Assembly: GCA_951640195.1 (NCBI GenBank) | Contig: OX621175.1 | Coordinates: forward strand, 1,228,470-1,292,469 | Origin: Porpolomopsis calyptriformis | Lineage: Eukaryota; Basidiomycota; Agaricomycetes; Agaricales; Hygrophoraceae | DNA length: 64,000 nt | Direction: 5' to 3' | Part shown: positions 22,548 to 33,288 of the stretch, in pieces | Layout: each line of letters begins with the position of its first letter | How positions within the stretch are numbered: position 1 is the first letter of the stretch | Position numbers and translations under genes: made by a program | The notes under the pieces: generated by a model | Database searches by the model: none | What the model was told of the DNA's origin: nothing | Seen by the model: only the letters and a program-made list of their open reading frames with translations

Positions 22548-23969
22548 ATGGTTTTGACTCGTTCATCATCCACTATCCCTCACCCTGCTATCCCTCTCTC
22601 CCAGGAAGGCTCTCTCCCTCCTGCCCCAGCTCCCTTCCATGACGAGACGGTTAACCCTGCCCAAGAAGAAGAAGAACAAGAAGAAGAAGAACAAGCAGGT
22701 CCCTCTTACTCAAAAGGGAAAGGTCAAGCTGAGGACAATGATGAGGATGAAGAAGAAGATCCACGTGTAGCCTTTGAGATTATGAAGCAGGATTATCAAC
22801 AATTGCTGCAGGTCCAACAAGACCAAGTGCAAGCGAGTCATAGAATCAAACAACAACTCCAAGTATTGATGGCCAACCTCATAGGCCCCCAACCTGTCCC
22901 TGCCCCTCTTGGGCTATTCCCACAACCTCTCCAAGCACCCCCAGTATTCCCCCAACCTGTCCCTGCCCCTGCCCCTGTCCCTGCCCCTGCCCCTGCCCCC
23001 GCCAAGATCAAGATGAACCCTCCTGATGAATTCTCTGGTGATCCCACCAAGCTTCGCAATTTCCTGCATCAAGTGAAGCTGAACCATTTGGGACGACCAG
23101 GAATCTCAGAGGCCGACAAGATTATCTATGCCTTGTCGTTTATGATCGGAGGAAATGCAGAACCATGGGCTGAGCGTCAAGTAGACGCTTACACAACGTT
23201 GAACTGGGTTGGTGCCGATTGGGCTGTCTTTGAACAAGCCCTCGCCTGAGACTTTGGAGACTTGGACCCCAAGTCAACTGCTCAACTGAAGATTAAGGAC
23301 GTCAAGCAGTTCAACAAGAGCGCAGAGGAGTATAACATCAATTTCAATCGATGGGCCCATGATACTGGATACGGACAAGAAGCTTCGACGACTTTATATA
23401 AAGATGGACTCAACCCCTCCCTTTTGCGACAGATCTATCTCTCAGATCGTCAACCCACCACCCTGGTTGAATGGCAGTCTCGTGCTGCTGAACTTGACAG
23501 ACGACATCGAGAATTTCTGGCTAGAACATCTTCTAAGCCCCAGACTCGCAACACTCGCATCACCAACACCCCCTACCGACAAGGACCACCTGCTGGTCCC
23601 TCCACCTATTCCAACCCTGCTGCCCCCAGAATCAAACAAGAAGAAAAGCCTGCTTCACTAGGAGGAATTCCCAAAGGAGCATGTTTCAACTGTGGACGAT
23701 TTGGCCACTTTGCCAGTTCTTGTCCCAATGCTCCTAGGATGAGTACTTCTGGTTCTGGAAGCCGCCCCTTCACCCCAGCAGCTAGAGGTCGTGGAGGAAA
23801 GAAACCTGGTCGAGGAAGAAATGTTCAAGTTCTGGAGACCTCAGCCTCGATTGAGGAGGTCAACTCCAATGAAGATTCTCGTCAAGACTTCGAGAAGTGT
23901 GGTATTGTCAACTGGGAGCCTAAGAGGAAAGAAGAGCTGAAGAGAGCTTTGGAGAAACAGGGTTTTTGA
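22548..23969 (+). pseudogene. Gag of right gypsy element
   Basis: 474 codons from ATG 22548 to TGA 23967-23969. Same domain order as the left copy: acidic Glu-rich and Pro/Ala-rich N-terminus, Gag core, and zinc knuckle CFNCGRFGHFASSC. One internal TGA near 23248-23250 follows FEQALA; the left copy has CGA there. It is otherwise open. Confidence 0.9.
23960..23966 (+). promoter_or_regulatory. -1 frameshift slippery heptamer (gag/pol)
   Basis: G GGT TTT directly before the gag stop TGA. It fits the X XXY YYZ rule. Pol continues in the -1 frame from TTG 23966. No downstream pseudoknot was assessed. Confidence 0.75.
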
Positions 23970-26900
23970 ACAGTCCAGACAATAGCTCATGCGTTGCGGA
24001 CTCCTTTTCTATGTGTACCACTACCCCTATGCAATCTATTTCCCAAATTCTTGGTGCACTTGATTTGAGCGAAGAAGCTTTAACCATACCCCTTTGGTTG
24101 GAAACCACAGACACTGGTAGACGAATTGCCGCCAGTGCATTGATAGACTCTGGTGCCTCTGGATGCTTTATAAACTGGAACTTCGTACAGGAGCGCGATA
24201 TCCCTTTTTATCGATTGGAAGGACTAATCCCCATGCGGAACGCAGATGGGACAGACAACCGAGGAGGTCCCATTGAATATGCTGTAGACCTGTGGTTGGA
24301 GACGCCAGATTTTCCTAGGGAATGAACCCATTTGGAAGTGACAAATTTAGGAGATATGATACAGGTTATCCTCGGCTACCCATGGCTCAAACATAACGAT
24401 CCCCTGGTTGACTGGAAGGCTGGAACACTGACTTCACGTCAGACTGTGGCCCCAACCAAGACTTCTCAGGCTGGAGTGATAGTGTCACGAGTAGGCTCTA
24501 CGTTGAATGGCGACTCCTATGCCAAGATTATTAGATTGGTCTCACTGGGAGACCATGCAAGACCCACTACCGTGGAGGAAGATATGAAGAAGTATGTGCC
24601 GAAGAAATACTGGAGGCACTGGAAGGTGTTTATGAAGACTACCTTCAATGAACTTCCCCCACGACAACCAGAATTTGACCATGCGATCGATCTCGAACCT
24701 ACCTTTAGACCCAAGATCGGAAAGGTGTACAAACTCACTGAGTACGAACAGGGAAAGCTGAATGAGTTCCTGGAGGAACAACTTGCAAGTGGACGAATAC
24801 GACGATCAAACTCCAAACAAGCTGCCTCATTCTTCTTTGCTGCCAAAGGTGAAGAAGTTAATGCCCAAGGACAAGATGCTGGACTACGTCCAATCCAGGA
24901 CTATCGCTATCTGAATGCTCACACAATCCCAGACGCCTATCCCTTACCTCTCATCTCTGAGATTATTCAACAGACCAAGTTATCAGAAGCGGAACTGTTC
25001 ACAGTCATGGATATCCGATGGGGCTTTAACAATATTCGTATCAAAGAAGGAGACGAATGGAAAGGAGCCTTCAACACTCAACGAGGGCTGTTCGAGCCCA
25101 CCGTTATATTCTTTGGAATGCGAAACTCGCCTGCCTCCTTCCAACGGATGATCGACGTTCTCTTCAAAGAGGTTATCGATTCCAAGCAGGTCCATATCTA
25201 TATTGACGATATCCTGATCATGGGAAAGGACCTCACTGAACTCACCTATTGGACGGAACGAACTCTAGAGATCATGGAGAAGAATCAACTGTCCTGCAAA
25301 CCTGTCAAGTGCCAGTTCGAGAAAAAGGAAGTGATTTATCTGGGGATGATGATCTCTAAAGGCCACATTGCCATTAACCCCAAGAAGGTTGAGGCAATCA
25401 GAACCTGGCCTATCCCCCAGAAGAAACGAGATCTCCAATCCTTCCTTGGCACTGCCAACTTTTGGCGGAGGTTTATCAAGGATTACTCTCTGATTGCTCG
25501 TCCTCTTAATGAGCTCCTACGAAAGGATCAAGAATGGATTTGGACCCCTAAGCAACAACGTGCTTTTGATACCCTCAAGAATGCGCTTACCTCTGCTCCT
25601 GTTTTGAGAACCCCGAAGCCAGACCTTCCTTACCTTCTGGAGACGGATGCTTCTGGTGTTGCACTGGGTGCAGTCTTGACCCAGAAAGAGAATGACGAAG
25701 AAGATTGGCATCCCATTGGCTTCTACTCCAAGACCCTCCTCCCAGCTGAATGAAATTACCCCACCCATGACCAGGAGCTTTTGGCTATCATATCTGCCTT
25801 GAATGAATGGAGATACCTTCTACAAGGGACACGACAGCCTATTATGATCAAGACTGATAACCAGTCCCTCCAATATTTCATGACCAGTCATCAACTCTCC
25901 AGGCGCCAGGCTAGATGGTCTGAATTTTTAGCTCACTTTTGGTTCAGAATCAGCTACCAGCCTAGGATCAAGAATAAGGCTGATGGACTCTCCAAACGTC
26001 CAGATCATTACCCGGAGTCTTATGAGGAGGTGGAGGACAAGGTCCTTCTGCCAAAAGAACTTTTTGTCAATGCGCTTTTCATCAGTGCGATTATCAGTTT
26101 ATCGTCCCCCAACTTTTTATCCAAGCTTTGTTTTCATTCCCCCCTACCTCTTGAGATCATGGCCAAAATTGAAGATCCCTCTTCCGGATACACCCACGTA
26201 GATGGCATTGTGCGCAATGCTGGAGATCGTATAGTTGTGCCAAAGGATGTATCTTTGCGCACAGAAATTATTCGATTGACCCACGACACACCCACTGGTG
26301 GCCATCCTGGTATTGAGAAGATGAAGGAACTGCTCCTCTGTAATTATACATGGGAAGGTGCCCCACAATATATCACCAATTACGTGAAGTCCTGCCTTGC
26401 TTGTCAACAGACTAAGGTTTACCCACAGAAACCCACTGGACTTCTCCAACCGTTACCCCCTCCTACTAAACCGTGGCAACAGATCACTGCTGATCTAATC
26501 GTGGAACTCCCCAATTCAAAAGGATTTGATGCTATTCTAGTTGTGGTGGACAGATTCACCAAACAGGCTCACTTCATCCCAACAACCGGAAACCTGTCTG
26601 CTAAAGGAACTGCTGCGCTATTTCAAGAACATGTCTGGAAGCACCATGGATGGCCAGAGAAGATCATTACTGATCGAGGAACCCAATTCTCATCGAAGTT
26701 CGCTACGTTATTGAATGAACTCCTAGGAACCACTTCTGGGCTTTCTACCGCCTATCACCCCCAAACAGATGGACAAACCGAACGAACCAATCAAGAGTTA
26801 GAGCAGTACGTACGGCTCTACACTAACTTCATGCAAGACGATTGGAAAGATTGGTTAGCTCCGGCGGAGTTCACTTATAACAACCGAGAACATTCCTCCA

Positions 26901-27547
26901 CTCACCAATCCCCCTTCTGGCTTGAATATGGCCGACACCCTCACACCCCCTTATCAGTTCCAACCCAAACCTCAAATCCCGATGCCAACGAGTTTTACGT
27001 GCAGCTTACTAGAGCTAGAGAGAATGCTGAAGAGTCTCTTCAAAAGACCGCTAACTCAATGAAGCTCTATGCTGATTGAAAACGTCAAAAGGAACCCACG
27101 TTTTATGAAGGACAAAGGGTCTGGCTTGATGCCAAGAATTTGAAAACTGGCTGGCCCACAAAGAAACTGGATGTCCGCCGGCTCGGACCTTTTATAATTC
27201 TAAAACAAGTATCCCCTGTGGCTTACCGACTAAAGCTACCGCTGTCATGGAGGATTCATCCCGTGTTTCACGTTTCGCTACTCAAGGCTCTAGAAGAGAA
27301 TCTTGATCTCCACCCCCCGATCGGAGAAGATGACAATCTCCGACCACCTCCAGATGTGATCGAAGGAGAGCCCGAGTATAAAGTGGAACGTATCTTAAAT
27401 CACACCCCAGGAAAACGAAACCGACAATATCTAATCAAGTGGAAAGGCTACCCAATAGAGGCAGCCACCTGGGAACCACGATGGAACCTCAAACACGCAA
27501 AAGACGTCTTAATGAATTATGAAAAGTCCATTCAAGCGGCGATTTAA
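23966..27547 (+). pseudogene. Pol of right gypsy element
   Basis: 1194-codon frame, exactly the length of the left copy. Domains: protease (LIDSGASGCFI), RT (YIDDILIMG), RNase H (LETDASGVALG), integrase zinc finger (GGHPGIEKMKELL, SCLACQQTK) with catalytic core (ITADLIVEL, ITDRGTQFSS), and C-terminal chromodomain (YLIKWKGYPIEAATWEPRW). TGA nonsense codons near 24323, 25751 and 27077 each match CGA in the left copy. It is non-functional as it stands. Confidence 0.92.
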
Positions 27548-27661
27548 CTCTCTTTTACGAATACTACTGACATCACGATCGTTGAATCTCCTTTTCTCCT
27601 TTTCAATCTCCGACAATTATAAGGACTTCCCCTTTCCAACAATCATCAAAAGAAGCACGAA

Positions 27662-28354
27662 ATGCCCCGTGAAGTTTGTTACGCCCGCAAGTCGACTGGG
27701 AGGCGTCCACCCCGAGGGAACCCCACTGCTTCTACCTCCAACCTTCCCCCTGATTCCTCTTCCTCCTCTTCCTCGTCTGACAGCGTCTTGGTTACCTGAC
27801 AGTTCAAGAAGCTGAGACGACGTACCGACACTATCGACAAGCCGGGATGAAACCGTAACTACCGAGGGCTCCCCTTTGCCAAGGTCGAGCACCTATCTGG
27901 GTGCCCCGAAACCTATGTCCCTTTTATCTCTGGAGCACGTCGATGCGAACTTAACTACGACCGTCACTGGTACACGTTCGACAAGGACAGCGACTTTGAC
28001 GACAAGAAGAATCAACTTGAAGATTGGCTGGAGGCGTACCAAGTTGGGCGCCAACTTTTGATGGTTATACCGGACCAGGATGAATCCGACGTCACCACCC
28101 CCACTATCCCCGAAGACCCCATCTCGCACCGCATCCATTGCGTCGCCGACCGACTCTATGCTGCCCAAAACGGGTACCGCTCGATGATGGATGCCAAGTA
28201 CGAAAGGATCCTTGACCTGGAGGAGAATGCTGTGATGTGTAGGGAGCTGGCTGAAACTTGGTTGCGATGTGCCCGGGAGTTGGATGGCCGTTACCACTGG
28301 TTTGACCCAGATGGACACCTGCTTCAACCCCCAGTTTATGATGGCGCAACCTAG
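27662..28354 (+). pseudogene. Third ORF of right gypsy element
   Basis: 231-codon frame starting ATG 27662 and ending TAG 28352-28354, downstream of pol. It holds two TGA codons (near 27798 and 27846) that are CGA in the left copy. The start, Ser-rich stretch, basic patch, acidic middle and end are shared with the left copy. Conservation of frame outside the stops suggests it was once translated. No signal peptide or membrane segment typical of an envelope is visible. Function unknown. A spliced RNA is probably needed to express it. Confidence 0.6.
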
Positions 28355-28622
28355 GGACCGGATGCTGTTTCCGAACGAACAGTATTCCTTACGCCTCCCT
28401 TCTGGATGTGTGGTTAGAGAAGGTGATATCTACTGGAGAGTTGAGGAAAAGTATACCTAGTGGATAGTCTTTGATCCGACAACTATCCACTCATCCCTCC
28501 TCTTCATCGCTCACCCATCTCATCACCCCTCTACCCACCTCTACCATCCCTTTACACATCCCCTTGACACCCTTCCTTCGCTTCGAAGGGTCTCCTCAAA
28601 ATTCGGGACGAATTTCCTTTTT

Positions 28623-28633
28623 GTGGAGGTGAA
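28623..28633 (+). promoter_or_regulatory. Polypurine tract
   Basis: gtggaggtgaa directly before the 3' LTR. The same 11 bases precede the right LTR of the small nested element (15567-15577). Confidence 0.75.
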
Positions 28634-28993
28634 TGTCAGAGATATATTTTTTCTTTTTCCTTTGCTCGTCTGTTCCTATTTACATCAGACAGTTTACATC
28701 AATAGCCGCTTAGCCACCCAAGCTCCGCTTAGTAATAGAAGGTGACCAAGCCATATCTATATTTAGTCTACCATCACTCTCCTTATCTACATGACTCATC
28801 CATAGTCGTTACGACTCACATGTAGTCAGTATGACTCATACTTAGCTAGTATATAAAGCTAGCAGTAGATAGACTTAGGATAAGTCTGTTTCTTTCGTTA
28901 ACACCCCAATCAGTAGTCTTCCAACCCTTTAAAAACCCTACACCCAGAGCCTGAAGTAAAACCTTGTGATCAACCCTAGACTGCCGTCTAACA
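28634..28993 (+). repeat. 3' LTR of right gypsy element
   Basis: 360 bp, near-identical to the 5' LTR. Host gene sequence resumes at 28994. Confidence 0.93.
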
Positions 28994-30093
28994 CACTGGT
29001 GGTATCTACCTTGCTGAAGGCAGCGGCAGCAAGAAGACCTTTCTCGTTACCACCTGCCACGTCCTCTTCCCACTGGACCATGGGCCCAACATCAACTACA
29101 CCCACAGGAACACCAGTGTCCCTCGCCGCAATGTTCTCCTTCTCGGTACCAAGGCGTTCAGTGACTTCCTCAACTCCATCAAGATCAGGATAGGAGAAAA
29201 CAGCATCATGGTGGAGATTCATGAGCGGCAGATTCAGATGTGGCAGGTGAGGGTGGCAGGTGAGGACAATGAGGACATTGAGACTGCTACGAAGCAGCTG
29301 GAGGAGGCTCAGCAGTCATTGGATGCTGCAAGGAAGGCAATACAGGCCCTGGAAAAGCTTTATGATGAATCCAAGAAGAAGTGGAGCAATCCGAGCCAGC
29401 GTATTATAGGCCATATTGCTTGCTCTCCTCCCATCACTCCTGGTACTGGCACTGAAGGGTTTACCGAAGATTACGCCGTTGTCGAGCTCGACAGCTCCAA
29501 GATCAAAAATGCCTTTAAGGGCAACGTGATTGACCTGGGTGCGTTTTGATCTATCTCACCGAGGCCATTTAGCCTACCTGTTACATCCAGGCACACACAT
29601 TCCGGCGCATGAGTTCACACTCAAGATGCACCCCCGCTCCGACACCCCCTCGGGATTCAAGTATCCGGCAGACCGCCTCCTCCCACTTCGGGGCATCATC
29701 TCAGAAGACCTCATTCGCAAACCTGATATGCTCGATCATAACGGTGAATCTTGCCTGTTGGTTATCAAGAACGGCAAGGCTACTGGCGTCACCATAGGCC
29801 GTGCTACCGGTATATTCTCTTATGTCCGCAAATATTTTAGCAACAATACTCACCAGACCTCGATGGAGTGGGCTATCCTACCGTACGACAATAAGTCAGG
29901 TGTCTTCTCCGCCCCCGGTGATTCGGGCTCCATCATCGCTGACGGCCTCGGCCGCGTCGGCGGTATCCTCACCGGTGGTAGTGGCAAGACAACGTCCTCC
30001 GACATCACCTACGCGACCCCCTTCTTCTGGCTCCTCCCGCGCATCAAGAACAATGGGTTTCCTTATGCCCACCTCTACCCGGTCATGGACTAG
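28994..30093 (+). pseudogene. Trypsin-like gene, 3' half (split)
   Basis: Continues the gene begun at 13095. It reads in frame from GGIYLAEGSGSKKTFLVTTCHVLFP, a His-containing motif of chymotrypsin-fold proteases. A coiled-coil-like stretch follows (about 29240-29380, EEAQQSLDAARKAIQALEK), then the Ser motif APGDSGSII (near 29905) and GGILTGG. One intron is at 29539-29590 (GTGCGT to CCAG). The frame ends at TAG 30093. The fold is inferred from the two motifs; activity is untested. The gene is inactivated by about 15 kb of retroelement DNA in its middle. Confidence 0.7.
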
Positions 30094-30442
30094 GTGCCGC
30101 GGCATTGACCAGAAAGATACTGGGGATGCTGGTGAGGCGGTGAGAGGTGGAGCCGTCTTGTTTCTTTTTGCTTGTGCGACTTCTTCTCCCCCCCCACACT
30201 CCTTTATCTATTGGTTAGTTGTCAGTGCAGAGAGGTGTTTTGACTGGTGAACCCCAGTGAAAAGTCCGTCAGCTAGCACTCAATGACTGAAATCGACTGG
30301 GTTTACTGATCAAAAAAAAGAGACCCGAGCTAAAGTTAATCCTGATCACCCCCGCCGACCGTATCCGCCTCATACTGTAATACCAAGTCACTTCATCCTG
30401 TACTTGCTACTGGCCACGACATCAATAAAACGAGCGGTATTA
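30094..30442. other. Intergenic, DPM3 upstream region
   Basis: 3' end of the split gene and promoter side of DPM3. No further feature is seen. Confidence 0.5.
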
Positions 30443-30865
30443 ATGGCCCGAGCGCACAGGGTGGCACTCGTTGCAACTGTTTTAACATCAATATACCTTC
30501 TCTCCTTCTTCGCCGTCATTCCCGTACCCTTCTTGGACGAGGACGTGGTGGAGCAGATCTTGCCAGTAGTGAGTGACTGTGGGGGCGAACAACCTGTCTT
30601 TTTCTCTTTGGATTTTTCTTTGCCGTCGGGAACTGACATCCGCATATCGAATAGATTCCATGGTGGTTTTTGGTCTCATTCGGATCGTACACCCTCTGGT
30701 CACTTGGCTGGGGCGTGTTCACTTTTAGAAACTGTCCCGAAGCGTATACTGAGCTATTGAGCGTGAGTGCTCCCCTTTTCAATACCAGTAGCTTCTCATC
30801 ATTTCGCGTAGGAAATTTCACAAGCCAAAGATGAGCTTAGAGCGAAAGGCGTTCTCGTCGATTGA
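30443..30865 (+). CDS. DPM3: Dolichol-phosphate mannosyltransferase subunit 3
   Basis: Three exons: 30443-30568, 30655-30762 and 30812-30865. Introns run GTGAGT to AATAG and GTGAGT to GCGTAG. The product is 95 aa, the normal size for DPM3. Two hydrophobic segments (about residues 8-28 and 43-62) come before a charged, helical C-terminus (FRNCPEAYTELL, EISQAKDELRAKGVLVD). DPM3 is a small ER membrane protein that anchors and stabilises the catalytic DPM1 subunit, which makes dolichol-phosphate mannose for N-glycosylation, O-mannosylation and GPI anchors. The start at MARAHRV is preferred over an in-frame Met at 30404 because the family begins there. The gene looks intact although it lies in the block that interrupts the receptor array. 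Confidence 0.9.
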
Positions 30866-31138
30866 CACCCGATATAATTTATTCGTATCCTGTCCATGAT
30901 ATTGGAAGGGTGATCCTATATTTACGCCTTCTAGTCTCTTGTTCCATTCTACACACTTTCAATGCCCAGGAAAAGTCCTTGATCTATTAATCCATTGAGC
31001 ATCATTAACTGTTACTGGGCATCTACAGGTTGCCACGTAGCGCACACAGCTGGGTGGATAGCCCGAGTGTGCTTGACACTGGTGTTTTGTGGGGCTTGAA
31101 CGCATGAGAGTAATTTCTACAAGCATGCGGATGATTTG

Positions 31139-31862
31139 TTAAGTGGATGCCAGGCCCAGAGTCGTTCTCTGTTTCATGCGTTGGTACGACAGAGCAAAAA
31201 AGAAGAGACGAACACGAACCAGCTGAATTACATTGGACCGCTCCGCGACCGGGAGTTGGTTGATCTGTTCAGGTGTCATCAATAGGACGCGCATGATGAT
31301 TGCTTTTTGGTCATCGGGGATCGCAGCCAATGCCTCTGGTAATGGGCTCGCGCCGTGGTTACTCGTACCAGGCTGTGGTGTGGTGTATGAGGAGGAGGGA
31401 TAGCTGTGGGACGACGAGGGTGGCGCCGTGTGATTGTGACTGTAGCTCCCTGGCGCTAGAACTGGTAGAGGAACGTGCGCGGACAACGGAGGCTGGGGTA
31501 GAGGTTGGGGCTGGCTATTGCCGTTCGAGTACGGGTAAGCTTGGGACACCGAGGGAGGAGTGGGGAGTGTTGGCGGGGTGGAGGTGCGATATTGTGCGTG
31601 CAAGTAGGGTGGCAGGGCAGAGACTGGCTGTTGCTGCAGTTGTTGGGCTTGTGCGGCTCCGAAAGATGCCACTGTTTTCTGTTGGAGATATGTGAGGATG
31701 GTATAACGCGAGTGAAGTAATGGACGGGCCTGGAGGACATCGATGTTCACGGCGTTGATGTTTACCATGAGAGTGATGAGGGCGTAGGCGATCTGCGGTT
31801 GAGAATTCAGGATCGCGCGTGCCGATTCAGGTGTGGTTTTCTGGTAGATTGAACAGTTGGAT
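31139..31862 (-). pseudogene. CSTF2/Rna15-like cleavage factor, 5'-truncated
   Basis: Encodes the hinge (PESARAILNSQPQIAYALITLMVNINA) and the C-terminal domain (DDQKAIIMRVLLMTPEQINQL) of a cleavage-stimulation-factor subunit 2 homologue, joined by a Gln/Pro/Ser-rich linker. One intron is at 31169-31219; the last exon reads RTTLGLAST. This protein acts in mRNA 3'-end formation. No RRM is present, and receptor-derived sequence (R5b) begins about 8 bp beyond the first recognisable codons, so the 5' end is missing. A short RRM-less form with a lost first exon cannot be excluded. Confidence 0.75.
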
Positions 31863-31869
31863 GGAGGTC

Positions 31870-32148
31870 AAGATATGATTGGTGAGTGGGAGGATTCGAT
31901 AGCGAAGAAACATTTGCGCACCTCCGTAAATGAGAGTTCCCGTAGAAAGCAGTGTTGGCGGACTGGCCATGCTCACGACTGCAGCAGTCGAGTTGAAAAA
32001 TAACAAAGCGAGCAGTCTGGAAGGAGTAAGCTATAGGTCGCGAGTGTTGAATTAATTCATTGAGTTAGGGTAGCAAGTAAATTTCTTGACGGACACACGA
32101 GTAGCCAGAGACAAGGAAGTGGGAAGCACACGATGGCCTCGAAAATAA
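31870..32148 (-). pseudogene. STE3-like receptor pseudogene R5b (type B), fragment
   Basis: Only exon 3 and a piece of exon 2 of a type-B receptor remain, nearly identical to 11615-11888 of R5. It ends at the same exon-2 breakpoint (gcctcgaaaataatatgcgcg). The other side is cut at about 31870, where CSTF2-like sequence begins. Confidence 0.85.
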
Positions 32149-33288
32149 TATGCGCGCGAAGGCCATATCAGTATAGCGTCAGGGTGGGCTGGCTACAGGC
32201 TGAATAGCTTTACTGATCGGCAATGAGATGGGGTATAAAACACCTGTTAAGGTGCCGAAAAGCTGGTCCGGATCGCGCGGAAAATGACATGATCACTGAA
32301 TGGCATTCGATGACGGCGTTTGTTAAAAAGATGCTGTATTATGGTTTCCAAAGAAAAAAGTGTTGATGACGCACGAATTTAGAGGGAACTCGGTCGACGA
32401 GACACAGCAGTTTGTGCGGCCATCAAAGATCAACCTGATTAACCAAAAGAGTGGTGACAGATCTTCATGTTACATTAAATTGAACTACATCATTTCCCAT
32501 ACGGCCTTCGACTCGCCTGTATATCGAATCACCAGATACGCCGAGATGACCCTACACGTGGTGTTTCGACCTATAAACACAGGAAAGAAAAATGCCGATC
32601 TATAGCTAAGGCACTTGGGTAGAAGGATGTGCCGAGGACTTGCCGATGGTCATTTCGATATGGACCGGTAACACATCACTTGGAGCAGACCTAAACAGAA
32701 AAGATGGATGAAGAAATTAGGGTATTCAACGATAAAGTGAGCATACGCACTCTGTGTGCAGCGATGACAATGCGGCGTGCCTTGTTGGTAAGGGCAGTCT
32801 AAGGATTGCCGTCCGAAACCAAGCCCAGAACATTTGGTACTCGGACCAAACTTCACGGCTGGTTGCAAACAACAAGAAGAAAAGATAGGCCGAGCTAGGG
32901 AAAGCCCACCATATTATCTGGAAATGATGGAGAGCCTTTGGTCCGTATACGCTCGCTGGCACCTCTATCACGGTCGAATCGGTCGAATGAATGGCATTCC
33001 AGCTCCCAAGGGGAATAGAATGCTTCGTGATATCGTACCCGAGTATCAGACTTAACCAGGCAAGAGCCGAGAGGCCGAGAACAATGCTCATTGCCATCAG
33101 ACGACAATACTGTGCCAATGATATTGTTGAATCGCGAGACACAAGATGGGACCCGAGCCGTTTAGAAGTTTCTCTGTGATGTTTTATCAAGTGGCAAAGG
33201 GCCAGGACTAAAGTATGGTTGATGAGTTTGGAGGATTCGATCGTGAAAAAGAAATCACGCGCACATCCATATACGAGAGTTCCCGCCG
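31870..33288. repeat. 1.4-kb direct repeat, right copy
   Basis: Co-linear with 11615-13019: R5-type fragment, spacer, and type-A receptor exons 5, 4 and part of 3. In this copy the receptor (R7) continues intact. Confidence 0.8.

Larger units (their letters stand above)
22008..28993 (+). mobile_element. Ty3/gypsy chromovirus, right copy
   Basis: 6986-bp element in inverse orientation to the left copy. 5' LTR 22008-22367, PBS 22368-22379, gag 22548-23969, -1 slippery site 23960-23966, pol to 27547, third ORF 27662-28354, polypurine tract 28623-28633, 3' LTR 28634-28993. No target duplication: gattc on the left, cactg on the right. It carries six CGA-to-TGA nonsense codons. Confidence 0.94.
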
